DNA of 64,000 bases, from the NCBI RefSeq assembly GCF_004514475.2, contig NZ_MYFO02000019.1:1-64000 (forward strand), in the 5' to 3' direction. Below, in pieces: positions 44,995 through 57,418 of the stretch. Position numbers and translations under genes: made by a program. The number at the start of each line of letters is the position of its first letter. Position 1 is the first letter of the stretch. Source of the stretch: Paenibacillus athensensis (lineage in GTDB: Bacteria; Bacillota; Bacilli; Paenibacillales; NBRC-103111). Under the pieces are notes generated by a model, which saw only the letters and a list, made by a program, of their open reading frames with translations, was not told the DNA's origin and made no database searches.

Positions 44995-46707
44995 TTAGAT
45001 GCGGTAGGCAGCGCGAAATTGCTGGGGGCTTAAACCTTTGATTTTTTTGAAAATCCGCCCGAAATAGTTGACGTTTTCGTATCCAACCCGCTCGGCGATC
45101 GCATAGCCCGGCAAATCCGTATGCAGCAGTAGCTCGGCGGCTTTGTCGACACGCAATTGGTTGATATATTCCGAGAAACCGATCTGGGTTTCCTTTTTGA
45201 ACAAATAAGACAAATAGCTTTCGTTGAGCTTCAGCCTGTCTGCGGCCAGCTTCAAGCTGATTTCTTCAGCGTAATGCTCCTGTAAAAAGCGCAGCAGCTC
45301 ACGGATATCCTCGCGATGCGACTCGCGATGCCGCAAGCCTTCGCTGTCCGCAACGCTATCGAGCAGCCGCTCGAACCAGTCCAGCGCATCAGCCAGCTGC
45401 TGAAATTCGATGATCTGCCGATACGCCGGACGTTCCGCGGCGTCATGCTGCCCGCAGGGCTCTTCGCTAAACGCGGTTTCCCACTCTGCCTGGATCATGG
45501 ACCACAGCTGCAAGCACCACTGGATGCAGGCGTCCTTGGGCAGCCGGGCGCGATCCAGGCGCTCAAACCATTCGTGCAGCCGCTGCTTGAGCTGCGGCAG
45601 CTGGAGTTGGCCTAGCTCGCGCTTGAAGACCAGCTCATCTGCTTTGCCGATCCGCACGGACTCAACGTCCGCCCGCGTTATGTCGCCCTTCCAGGTATAG
45701 ACGCGCCCGATCCCTTCGTAGAATGAGCGGCCAGCCGCTGCGTCGGCTTGCTCGAACGCCCGCCGCAGCTGCCGATACCCGGAGCATACATCCGAGATGC
45801 CGATGCTAACGGTCAAATTGAGGAAGCGCTTGACCGCCTGCACGATCGCCCGACACGCCATCTCAAGCCCGTCGGCTTGCGCCGCGGCGTCCAAAGGCAG
45901 CCAGACGGCCAGCCCGTCGTGACCCAAATCGGCCACAACCGCAGCCGCCGCCACGCGCTCCAGCTCCTGCCCGACAAGCTGGAGCACGACCGGCCGAACC
46001 GAGCCTTCGGCTTTATCAGGGGCCGGATGCACGATAAGCCGCATCGCTTTATTGATCGCGCCAAGCGGCAGCGGGCAAGCGGCGGCAGCTTCATCGGCAG
46101 CGAACGCCGCAGCTGTTGCGGCTGCGGCGGCATTCGCCCCTGGCGGCACCGTTGCCGCAGTCGAAGCGGCCCCAGCGTCCGTGCCGGCAGGTGCGTTACC
46201 TGTAGCTGCGCTTACCGCCGCAGCGGCTGCTGCGCGATCGCTTTCCAGCAGCGTACGCAGCCAACGCCTAGCCCGCTCCTCTTCGCTGGCGGCTTCAGGC
46301 AGCTGCACAGCTTGCGGCGGGGCAAGCTGACTCTGCCTGATTTTGTGCGCCGTTTCCTGCAGCAGCTCCAGCAGCTCGTCCGGCTTCATCGACGCCTTGA
46401 GCAAGTAATCGTCGACGCCCAGCTTCATCGCCTTGCGCACATAATCATATTCGTCATGACTGCTCAACACAATGATCCGCAGCTGCGGGAATGCTTCCCG
46501 GACCCGCTCGATCAGCTCCAGACCGTTCATTTGCGGCATGACGATATCCGTGAGCAAAATATCGGGCCGCTTCTCTTCGATCAGCTGCAGCGCCTGCCGG
46601 CCGTCGGGCGCATCGCCGACATATTCGAACCCGTGCGCGCTCCAATCGATCATCGTTTTGACGCCAAGCCGCACCAAAATTTCATCATCAGCTAGCATAA
46701 CCTTCAT
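44995..46707 (-). CDS. YesN-type response regulator with AraC HTH
   Basis: 570 residues. Receiver domain (VMLADDEILVRLGVKTMI, phospho-Asp in ILLTDIVMPQMNG, Lys in DDYLLKASM; 1-125), an Ala-rich insert of about 60 residues (about 160-220), a degenerate cyclase-like middle region, and two AraC HTH motifs at the C-terminus (EEISLKLAADRLKLNESYLSY, AIAERVGYENVNYFGRIFK). It should activate the adjacent operon when phosphorylated by the partner kinase. Its ATG overlaps the kinase stop. The Ala-rich insert is coded by GC-rich low-complexity DNA and is not a usual family feature. Confidence 0.92.
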   Translation of the reverse strand: MKVMLADDEILVRLGVKTMIDWSAHGFEYVGDAPDGRQALQLIEEKRPDILLTDIVMPQMNGLELIERVREAFPQLRIIVLSSHDEYDYVRKAMKLGVDDYLLKASMKPDELLELLQETAHKIRQSQLAPPQAVQLPEAASEEERARRWLRTLLESDRAAAAAAVSAATGNAPAGTDAGAASTAATVPPGANAAAAATAAAFAADEAAAACPLPLGAINKAMRLIVHPAPDKAEGSVRPVVLQLVGQELERVAAAAVVADLGHDGLAVWLPLDAAAQADGLEMACRAIVQAVKRFLNLTVSIGISDVCSGYRQLRRAFEQADAAAGRSFYEGIGRVYTWKGDITRADVESVRIGKADELVFKRELGQLQLPQLKQRLHEWFERLDRARLPKDACIQWCLQLWSMIQAEWETAFSEEPCGQHDAAERPAYRQIIEFQQLADALDWFERLLDSVADSEGLRHRESHREDIRELLRFLQEHYAEEISLKLAADRLKLNESYLSYLFKKETQIGFSEYINQLRVDKAAELLLHTDLPGYAIAERVGYENVNYFGRIFKKIKGLSPQQFRAAYRI

Positions 46708-48485
46708 CGGCTTGCCTCCCCTTTTAGCCCCTTTTCCATCAGCTTCTGCGGCAGCCGAACGAGCACTTCCGTCCCTGCGCCCGGTTCACTGCGCAGCGAA
46801 AGCCCGAAGCTCTCGCCGAAGTGCAGCCGAATGCGATCATGGACATTTTTGAGCCCGACTCGCGTCGACCATTCTCCGTGCAGATCGCTCTCCAGCAGAC
46901 GTTCGAGCTCCTCCAGCCGTGCCGGCGAAATGCCCGCTCCGTTATCGCGCACCGTCAGCAGCACGCAGTCATCCGCTACAGCAGCTTCGACTTCGATAAT
47001 TCCTGCGCCGTCCAACGGCTCAATGCCGTACTGAATGCAGTTTTCCACCAGCGGCTGCAAGGTAAACTTCAGCATTTCCTGCGCGCGCAGCTCAGCCGGC
47101 AGAGTGGTGATGAGCGTTAATTTGTCGTCGTATTTCAGCTTCATCAGCGCGATATAGTTTTCAATATACTGCATTTCCTGCTCCAGCGAAATCAAATTGC
47201 CGCCCCGTCCGATACTGGCTTCCAGCATGCCGCCAAGGCTTGACAGCATATCGCCGATGTCCGACTCTTTGCGAATATAGGCCATCCATTTGATGTTATT
47301 GAGCGTGTTCAAAATAAAATGCGGCCGAATCTGCGCCTGCAGCGCACGAAAACGCAAGTCCTCCCGCTGCTGATACTGCTCCTTCAGCCGTTGGATCAGC
47401 TCGCGGATTTGCCTTGCCATCTCGTTGTAGGTGCGAATCAGCGTGGCAACCTCGCTGGGCCCTGACACAGCGATCACGCTGCGGAATTCGCGCTCTTGAA
47501 TATCCTCCATCCGCTTGTTGAGCAGCTTGAGCGGCTTGGTAATCCCCCAGGAAATACTGAGCGTAATCGCCATAAACAGCAGGAAAATTCCGAGCACAAT
47601 CGCTACATTCGTGCGACGAATCGCAAAAATTTCATGAAAAACCGTATCGTAAGGAATCAGCTGCACCAGCTTCCAGCCGGTTTCGGTAATCGTATCATAG
47701 TTGACAATCCATTTGCCGCGCTCATCGCTGACGATCGACTGACCCTTGCGCTGCTTGAGCGCCTCCTGCAAATACGCCTTACCGGCCGATCCGCTTTCGC
47801 CGCCGGCAGCGGACGGCCCGGCAATCATCTGCCCGCTTGCATCCAGCAGCGCAACCTCGCCGTCGAGCGGCGTCAAATATTTGCGCAAATCCGGTTCGGC
47901 TACAGCAAACAGCAGCACGCCGATGTTGCGGTTCGTCTGCAGATCGGTCATGCTTTTGACCAGCGTAATTAGCGGCTTTTTATCGGAATACACGTAAGGC
48001 TCACCAAGCAGCTTCCACTGTAATTGAAAAGGCGCTTCAGCCGCCTCCCGATACCATGAAGTGTTAACATAAGCGCTATACAAATCCTCGGTCATGTAAC
48101 GGTTGCTCAGCCAATGCCCGTTCAAATCGAGCAATGTCACATAGGTTTCCGTAAAATAAGAGCTGAACTGCTTATTGATTACGACGTCCTGCAGCCTTAG
48201 CCGCTCGTAATCGCTGTAGTGCTCCGGGTGCTGCAGCAGCTCGGTTACCTCCGGGTGCGTGGAAATAGCTACAGCCTGACGCAGCATATCGTCGAGAAAC
48301 AGCGCGATATCGAAATTCACCTGGGTCAGCGCTTCCTGGGAAGCGTCGCCGATCTTTTGCTCAATCACCCGTTCCAGCGGACGATCCAGCCAATAATAGC
48401 TCACAAGAAAAGGTAAAATCAGAAATAACAATATGGAAAAAAAGATGCGGTTGCGTATGGAATTCCAGCCTTGCAGCAGCTTCAT
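46704..48485 (-). CDS. YesM-type sensor histidine kinase
   Basis: 593 residues. Membrane helix (about 13-32), an extracellular dCache-like sensor domain (about 33-300), a second helix (VAIVLGIFLLFMAITLSIS), HAMP (ITKPLKLLNKRMEDIQERE), a His_kinase domain with phospho-His in QAQIRPHFILNTLNNIKWM, and HATPase (QPLVENCIQYGI, VRDNGAGISP, GLKNVHDRI). The family motif is normally QPHFLYNTLN, so this one is slightly diverged. It probably senses the sugar outside the cell or the ligand-loaded binding protein and signals to the coupled YesN regulator. Confidence 0.92.
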   Translation of the reverse strand: MKLLQGWNSIRNRIFFSILLFLILPFLVSYYWLDRPLERVIEQKIGDASQEALTQVNFDIALFLDDMLRQAVAISTHPEVTELLQHPEHYSDYERLRLQDVVINKQFSSYFTETYVTLLDLNGHWLSNRYMTEDLYSAYVNTSWYREAAEAPFQLQWKLLGEPYVYSDKKPLITLVKSMTDLQTNRNIGVLLFAVAEPDLRKYLTPLDGEVALLDASGQMIAGPSAAGGESGSAGKAYLQEALKQRKGQSIVSDERGKWIVNYDTITETGWKLVQLIPYDTVFHEIFAIRRTNVAIVLGIFLLFMAITLSISWGITKPLKLLNKRMEDIQEREFRSVIAVSGPSEVATLIRTYNEMARQIRELIQRLKEQYQQREDLRFRALQAQIRPHFILNTLNNIKWMAYIRKESDIGDMLSSLGGMLEASIGRGGNLISLEQEMQYIENYIALMKLKYDDKLTLITTLPAELRAQEMLKFTLQPLVENCIQYGIEPLDGAGIIEVEAAVADDCVLLTVRDNGAGISPARLEELERLLESDLHGEWSTRVGLKNVHDRIRLHFGESFGLSLRSEPGAGTEVLVRLPQKLMEKGLKGEASR

Positions 48486-48564
48486 GATGATGGCCCCGTT
48501 TGCTTCAGAATGAGAATGTCGATTGTAGCTTGCCCCGTTTACGACTCACTAGCCCGCCGCGACG

Positions 48565-48611
48565 GCAAAAAGCCCGAGGGCAGTCATGCCTGCGCACGCT
48601 GATCTCGGGCC
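48565..48611 (-). terminator. terminator of the beta-galactosidase gene
   Basis: On the minus strand GCCCGAG pairs with CTCGGGC, followed by TTTTT, just after the stop codon at 48626. Confidence 0.85.
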
Positions 48612-48625
48612 GCTGTTATCGTCGT

Positions 48626-52054
<3,429 letters not shown>

Positions 52055-52154
52055 CTACCACATTGTAGCATGAACGGGGGACGCGTCCAAAGACAAACCG
52101 CCCGCACGGGTGGAAACGAGCTTCCCGCCGGCAGGCGGCTTCTTGCCTATAGAG

Positions 52155-53024
52155 TTACAATCCGCGCGACGAGGAACGGTTGCGGAAGCGGGCGAGCAGC
52201 CCTTTGGAGAAACGGGCGATGACGCCAAAGCCGATGATCAGCACAATCCACAGCTTTTTGAGCAGCAGCACCACCACCGCGAGCAGCCCGACCTTTTTGG
52301 CGACAGCAAGTCCCGCTCCCCCCAGAATCAATGCCGTCAGGCCGTATTTGGACACCTTGTCCTTGGCTGGATTGAAATCCTCGTAACGCTGGCCCTGCAC
52401 AACATTCAGCTTGGGCAAAATCTGCTCGGCCAGCACCTTCTGATCCGCAGCCCGGTGCGCCGGGTCGGACACGAGCACAGCCGAAATATAACCCGTGCGC
52501 GTCAACAGCCGCACATTATAGTTCACAAGCTCTTGCTTCTGCGCATCTTCTCCCAGCATCGACCACGTCAAATTATGGTGCTGCTCCTCATAAAACGGCG
52601 CAATATCCCAGCCTGTAACAAACAGTTGGTCCTCGGCCGCCCGCTCCTTGTTGCTTTTCTCCGTCCCTTCGCGATAGGCCTTCAAAATGCCCTTGGCGTC
52701 AATCTCCGTCTTCTCTTCGTCGCTGATATGACCGGCGTCCTCATATTCAAACAGCACCTCCCAGCCCGCCTGCTCGTCAAGCGGAAATACCGCGCCGATC
52801 TCTTGACCGGACGATTGATTGTGGCTGTCGGTCAGCATCTTGCGGGTATTGTCCGCATCCAGAAATACGAATTCGCTGCCCAAATCCAGCGTCGCCATCT
52901 TGCCGAGCGATACTGTCTTACCGCCCGCTGTCCATTGATACTGCGCTTCGCTCTCGGCTCCCGCGCTGCCGCTGAGCGCCACGGCCCCGATCAAAGCTAT
53001 TGCCGCTGCTTTCCAAACCTTCAT
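52155..53024 (-). CDS. DUF2167 membrane protein
   Basis: 289 residues. The signal peptide ends near GSAGAES. The extracytoplasmic DUF2167 region (LDLGSEFVFLDADNTR, VTGWDIAPFYEEQHHNLTWS, NVRLLTRTGYISAVLV) precedes two C-terminal membrane helices (YGLTALILGGAGLAVAKKV, LLAVVVLLLKKLWIVLIIGFG) and a basic tail. The biochemical role of the family is unknown to me. GGGGGA precedes ATG 53024. Confidence 0.85.
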   Translation of the reverse strand: MKVWKAAAIALIGAVALSGSAGAESEAQYQWTAGGKTVSLGKMATLDLGSEFVFLDADNTRKMLTDSHNQSSGQEIGAVFPLDEQAGWEVLFEYEDAGHISDEEKTEIDAKGILKAYREGTEKSNKERAAEDQLFVTGWDIAPFYEEQHHNLTWSMLGEDAQKQELVNYNVRLLTRTGYISAVLVSDPAHRAADQKVLAEQILPKLNVVQGQRYEDFNPAKDKVSKYGLTALILGGAGLAVAKKVGLLAVVVLLLKKLWIVLIIGFGVIARFSKGLLARFRNRSSSRGL

Positions 53025-53119
53025 GTTCAAATCCCCCTGATCTTCTTCTGTATGATATATCAAACAATATGCTCTCACTATAGTACATGGCTCCATAAAA
53101 ATCCAGCTTTTTTCAAATA

Positions 53120-53150
53120 TCAAAAAAAAACCGCCTATACCCAGGCGGCT
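53120..53150 (-). terminator. intrinsic terminator
   Basis: On the minus strand CCGCCT, a short loop, AGGCGG and a run of T. It follows the Xre-regulator remnant. Confidence 0.75.
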
Positions 53151-53200
53151 CTGTCGTCATGCGTGCTGCTGAACGAATGGTCAGCGATCTTTTATCAACT

Positions 53201-53299
53201 TCATTCCCCGTCGCTCTCGTACTCCAGAATATCGCCCGGCTGCCAATCCAAAGCTTTGCAAATTGCTTCCAGCGTGGAAAAATGAATATATCCAATCAT
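53201..53299 (-). pseudogene. C-terminal remnant of an Xre/Cro-type HTH regulator
   Basis: A 32-residue frame reads FSTLEAICKALDWQPGDILE near its end, the highly recognisable C-terminal half of HTH_26/Xre regulators. The first helices are absent: an in-frame stop lies right before the ATG at 53299. It is probably a 5'-deleted relic that still has its own terminator. Confidence 0.65.
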
Positions 53300-53372
53300 T
53301 TATCGTTTTACAATAAATAATTATTGTTTTTCGTAATAAAACAGCTTGAAAAACAGGCGCTACAGGCACTGC

Positions 53373-54272
53373 TCAGCCTTGGCCGCTCCCCTGCGCCGCT
53401 TGCTCCCGCTTGCGATACGCCGACGGCGTGCAGCCGAAATGCTGCTTGAACACGGCGATAAAATAGCTCAAATGATGGAAGCCGGTATCCAGCGCCACAT
53501 CCATCACCTTGGCCGAGCCTCCGGCCAGCAGCAGCGCCGCCTGCTGCACTCGCACCTGATGCAAATATTCCATCGGGGTCTGCTGGGTCAGCTCTTTGAA
53601 AAAACGGCATAAATACGACTCGTTCACCGACACGAGCGCGGCCAGCTCCCCGAGGCGGATCGGCTCGGCGTAATGCTCCTGCATATAACGGGCGACGGTT
53701 TTCAGCCTTTCCAGCTTCAAACGGTCGGCAGCGGACGCCGCCGCGCCCGGCGCGGGACCGCCCAGCCGCAACAGATTCGCAACAAGCTGCTGCAGCAGAC
53801 CGCGGGTCAGCAGCTCGAACACCGGCGCAGCGGCTCGCTGCGCTTCGGCTGCCTGCTGCAGCAGCGCGAGCAGCCCGGCATGTTCCGGTTCGCCCGGCCG
53901 CCAGTGGACGGGCACGGTATAACGCCCGCGCAGCAGCGGGTCCAGATACGTTTCATAAAGCGGATCACCGGGACCGCCCAGTAGGCCGGAATGGAACACA
54001 ACGGCCACAAACGAGCATTCCTGCCCGTCCGTTGCGAATCCGGCATGCAGCTCGCCGCTGTTGATGAACACCGCTTCGCCCGCCTTCAGCTCGTATTCGG
54101 CCAAGCCGACGCGCAGCACCGCCCGCCCCTGCGTCAGCATAAACAGCTCCAGCTCGTCGTGCCAATGCAGGGGCAATAACGGCACATCCGGCGGACAAGC
54201 GATATCGTAGACGCTTACAGGGTGCAGCGGGCTGCCATGTTGTCTTTTTTCACGCAGCAATTCCTTGTTCAT
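53373..54272 (-). CDS. AraC-family transcriptional regulator with cupin sensor
   Basis: 299 residues. An N-terminal cupin (LPLHWHDELELFMLTQGRAVL, GEAVFINSGELHAGF; about 20-100) precedes two C-terminal AraC HTH motifs (IRLGELAALVSVNESYLCRFFKE, VMDVALDTGFHHLSYFIAVFKQ). GGGGAG lies before the ATG. It is divergent from the alpha-xylosidase gene, with 147 bp between start codons, so it probably controls that gene in response to a xyloside. Confidence 0.9.
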   Translation of the reverse strand: MNKELLREKRQHGSPLHPVSVYDIACPPDVPLLPLHWHDELELFMLTQGRAVLRVGLAEYELKAGEAVFINSGELHAGFATDGQECSFVAVVFHSGLLGGPGDPLYETYLDPLLRGRYTVPVHWRPGEPEHAGLLALLQQAAEAQRAAAPVFELLTRGLLQQLVANLLRLGGPAPGAAASAADRLKLERLKTVARYMQEHYAEPIRLGELAALVSVNESYLCRFFKELTQQTPMEYLHQVRVQQAALLLAGGSAKVMDVALDTGFHHLSYFIAVFKQHFGCTPSAYRKREQAAQGSGQG

Positions 54273-54419
54273 CGGACTTTTCTCCCCGGTACGACAGCAT
54301 CCTGATTTTAGATGGCCGCATATGTCAAAATCCTGTTATTTTTGCACAAAATAATAAAAGAAAACGTCACTAAGTATCAATATGATTATAGTATAGATCG
54401 GAACAAGGAGGTAGTTCCC

Positions 54420-56744
54420 GTGAAATTTTCTCATGGCTACTGGCTGGTGAAGGATGGCTTCACCGTTCAGCCGGCAATCGAGGTCCGCGAGTTGCAAACC
54501 ACTAGCGAGAGCCTCACCGTATTCAGCGCTACACGCGCCGTTCGCCACAAGGGCGATACGCTGAACAGTCCGCTGCTGACAGCCGAAATCAGCGCGCCCC
54601 GGCCCGACGTCATCCGCGTGCGCTGGACGCGGCATAGCGGTCGGCGAACGGCCGGACCTGCTTTTACGCTTCATCTGGAGCCGAATTCGCCCGCAGCCGT
54701 CACCGAAGACGCAAACAGCGTGACGCTGACAAGCGGACGCCTGAGCGTCACGATCGCCAAAACCGGCCCCTGGTCGGCGGAATTTCGCTATGACGGGCGC
54801 CGTTTGACCGGCTCGGGCGTTAAAGGACCGGCGCACATCACCGATGCGGACAAGCTGACCTACATGCGCGAGCAGCTCGATCTGGGCGTTGGCGAGCATA
54901 TTTACGGCCTCGGCGAGCGCTTTACCCCGTTCGTCAAAAACGGTCAGGTCGTCGATATCTGGAACGAAGATCCGGGCACCAGCAGCGAGCAGGCGTACAA
55001 AAACGTGCCGTTTTATTTGTCAAGCGCCGGCTACGGCGTGTTCGTCAACCATCCCGAGCGCGTCTCGTTCGAAATCGGCTCCGAGGTCGTATCCAAGGTG
55101 CAGTTCAGCGTACCGGGCGAAACACTGGACTATTGTATCATCGGAGGCGCGACGCCCAAGGATGTGCTGAAGGGCTATACGGCGCTGACCGGCCGGCCGG
55201 CTTTGCCCCCGCCGTGGTCGTTCGGGCTGTGGCTGACGACGTCGTTTACGACGGATTACGATGAAGCGACGGTCAACCGCTTTATCGACGGGATGGCCGA
55301 GCGCGATTTGCCGCTGCATGTGTTCCATTTTGACTGCTTCTGGATGAAGGAATATCAGTGGACCGATTTTGAGTGGGACCCGGCCGTGTTCCCCGATCCG
55401 GCGGGCTTGCTGCAGCGCTTGAAGGAACGGGGCTTGCGCATATGCGTCTGGATCAACCCATATATCGGGCAAAAATCACCCTTGTTCCGCGAAGGAATGG
55501 AGCGCGGTTATTTGCTCAAGACGGCCGATGGCGACGTCTGGCAGTGGGACCAGTGGCAAGCGGGCATGGGCATTGTCGACTTCACCAACCCCGAATCGGC
55601 CGCTTGGTATCAGGCGTTTTTGCGCCGGCTGATCGCAATGGGCGTGGACAGCTTCAAGACCGATTTCGGCGAGCGTATCCCTACGGACAACGTCGTCTAT
55701 CATGACGGCTCCGATCCGCTGAAAATGCACAATTATTATTCGTTTTTATATAATCAAACGGTGTTTGAAGCGCTGAAAGCGACGCTCGGCCCAAACAAGG
55801 CGATGGTATTTGCCCGCTCTGCTACCGCCGGCAGCCAAATGTTCCCCGTCCACTGGGGCGGCGACTGCTCGGCGACCTATGCCTCTATGGCCGAAACGCT
55901 GCGCGGCGGCTTGTCGCTCGGCTTGTCCGGCTTCGGCTTCTGGAGCCATGACATCAGCGGGTTTGAGCGGACCGCGCCGCCGGACATTTACAAGCGCTGG
56001 GTCGCCTTTGGCCTGCTCTCGTCGCATAGCCGCCTGCACGGCAATGAATCGTATCGCGTGCCTTGGCTGTTTGACGAGGAGGCGGTGGACGTGCTGCGGC
56101 ATTTTACGCGGCTGAAATGCTCGCTGATGCCGTATTTGTTTGCGGGAGCCGTGGAAGCGACGGCAAGCGGCGTGCCGCTGCTGCGGGCGATGGCGCTGGA
56201 GTTCCCCGAGGACCGCACCTGCCTGCCGCTGGATACGCAGTACATGCTGGGCGAGCGGCTGCTCGTTGCTCCGATATTCAACGACCGTGGTCTTGTCAGC
56301 TACTACGTCCCGGCCGGACGCTGGACGGAGCTGCTGACCGGCCGCATCGTAGAGGGCGGGCGCTGGTATGACGAGCAGCATGGGTACATGACGCTGCCGC
56401 TGCTGGTGCGTCCGAACAGCCTGATTGCCGTTGGCGCCAACGACCGGAGACCGGACTACGACTACGCCGACGGAGTGACGCTGCAGCTGTTCGAGCTGGC
56501 GGACGGCGCAACGGCTGCAGCCGCCGTCCATGATCCTGACGGCGTCGCGACGCTCGCCGTCCGTGCGGCGCGTTCGGGACGCCGCATCGAGATTACGGTA
56601 GAACGGGGCGACGCCCCGTTCACCGTGCTGCTGCGCGGCGTAACGCAGCTCGCCGCTGTGCACGGCGGCGCGTGGGCGCGCCACGAGCTCGGCGCGGCGG
56701 TGACGCCGGAGCGTGGCGCGCGGCGCGTGCTCGTGGAGCTGTAG
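54420..56744 (+). CDS. yicI: GH31 alpha-xylosidase (YicI type)
   Basis: 774 residues, close to E. coli YicI (772). N-terminal beta-sandwich (LGVGEHIYGLGERFTPFVKNG) and catalytic barrel. The nucleophile Asp in DSFKTDFGERIPTD (about 415) and the acid/base Asp in HWGGDCSATYASMAETL (about 481) both fit the alpha-xylosidase rather than the alpha-glucosidase subgroup. It should release xylose from the non-reducing end of alpha-xylosides such as isoprimeverose. There is no signal peptide, so it is cytoplasmic. The GTG start at 54420 has AAGGAGG upstream. It stands alone, with the AraC gene divergent. Confidence 0.9.
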   Translation: MKFSHGYWLVKDGFTVQPAIEVRELQTTSESLTVFSATRAVRHKGDTLNSPLLTAEISAPRPDVIRVRWTRHSGRRTAGPAFTLHLEPNSPAAVTEDANSVTLTSGRLSVTIAKTGPWSAEFRYDGRRLTGSGVKGPAHITDADKLTYMREQLDLGVGEHIYGLGERFTPFVKNGQVVDIWNEDPGTSSEQAYKNVPFYLSSAGYGVFVNHPERVSFEIGSEVVSKVQFSVPGETLDYCIIGGATPKDVLKGYTALTGRPALPPPWSFGLWLTTSFTTDYDEATVNRFIDGMAERDLPLHVFHFDCFWMKEYQWTDFEWDPAVFPDPAGLLQRLKERGLRICVWINPYIGQKSPLFREGMERGYLLKTADGDVWQWDQWQAGMGIVDFTNPESAAWYQAFLRRLIAMGVDSFKTDFGERIPTDNVVYHDGSDPLKMHNYYSFLYNQTVFEALKATLGPNKAMVFARSATAGSQMFPVHWGGDCSATYASMAETLRGGLSLGLSGFGFWSHDISGFERTAPPDIYKRWVAFGLLSSHSRLHGNESYRVPWLFDEEAVDVLRHFTRLKCSLMPYLFAGAVEATASGVPLLRAMALEFPEDRTCLPLDTQYMLGERLLVAPIFNDRGLVSYYVPAGRWTELLTGRIVEGGRWYDEQHGYMTLPLLVRPNSLIAVGANDRRPDYDYADGVTLQLFELADGATAAAAVHDPDGVATLAVRAARSGRRIEITVERGDAPFTVLLRGVTQLAAVHGGAWARHELGAAVTPERGARRVLVEL

Positions 56745-57013
56745 CGCGCGGGAGATGCCGGGCGCGGTGGGCTCTGCGAGGACGCGCGGACGCTGGGACG
56801 GGCGCGGGCTGTACGCGGGACGCAGGCGCTAGGACAGACGCGGAAGGGCTGAGCGAGGGAGCTTGAGGGCCAGGACAAGCGCGGGTGGGCTACGCGAGTG
56901 GCCCAGCGTAGCCGCCAGCGCATAGAGCGTGCAAGCGCAGCACATACGCACCTCAGAACTGGGCGGGACGCAAGCCCGTGCCGAAATCAGGCTGCCCGCA
57001 GGGGCAACTTGCC

Positions 57014-57050
57014 AGGCTGAAGCCGCCTCCGCGAGCGAGCGGCTTCAGCC
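57014..57050. terminator. strong hairpin, possible terminator or REP-like element
   Basis: GGCTGAAGCCG pairs with CGGCTTCAGCC around a short loop. It has no T run of its own. Confidence 0.5.
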
Positions 57051-57056
57051 CAACAA

Positions 57057-57116
57057 CAAACGGCCTTTCGTGCAGACTGCATCAGCGTCTGCGCGAAAGG
57101 CCGTTTGTTTTGCGCC
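57057..57116 (+). terminator. intrinsic terminator downstream of the alpha-xylosidase gene
   Basis: AAACGGCCTTTCG pairs with CGAAAGGCCGTTT (inner GCAGAC/GTCTGC), followed by GTTTTG. Confidence 0.75.
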
Positions 57117-57172
57117 GCCGGCGAGCAAAAGCCCGCTGGGTCGGACCAGGCCACAGAGCATCTGCGCTCCGC

Positions 57173-57231
57173 TCTTGATCTTGATCTTGATCTTGATCTT
57201 GATCTTGATCTTGATCTTGATCTTGATCTTG
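57173..57231. repeat. hexanucleotide microsatellite (CTTGAT)n
   Basis: About ten perfect copies of CTTGAT in tandem. It is intergenic, 190 bp past the SulP stop codon. Confidence 0.95.
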
Positions 57232-57266
57232 TCCCGCTTCCTCCTTCCCTGCCCAGTTTTTGCTCC

Positions 57267-57345
57267 TACCTTGCCTTGCCTTGCCTTGCCTTACCTTACC
57301 TTACCTTGCCTTGCCTTACCCTGCCTTGCTCTGCCCTACCTTGCC
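57267..57345. repeat. pentanucleotide microsatellite (CCTTG/CCTTA)n
   Basis: About fifteen units of CCTTG and CCTTA, decaying to CCCTG/CTCTG variants at the right. It lies just before the SulP 3' end. Confidence 0.9.
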
Positions 57346-57418
57346 CTACACCTGCTCCTACTCCTGCTCCTGCCTTGCCGGGCCTTGCCCCGCCCCAGCC
57401 TGCCGACCGCCGCCTGCG

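Larger units (their letters stand above)
56745..57418. other. 674-bp GC-rich, repeat-rich intergenic region
   Basis: Between the alpha-xylosidase and SulP 3' ends lie GC-rich low-complexity DNA (to about 57000), two strong hairpins (57014-57050 and 57057-57110) and two simple-repeat tracts. No gene is supported. Several frames stay open only because of the repeats. Confidence 0.8.

Noticed and set aside
53113-53369. 60-residue minus-strand frames over the Xre relic
   Set aside because: They are the wrong frames; only the 53201-53299 frame carries recognisable regulator sequence.
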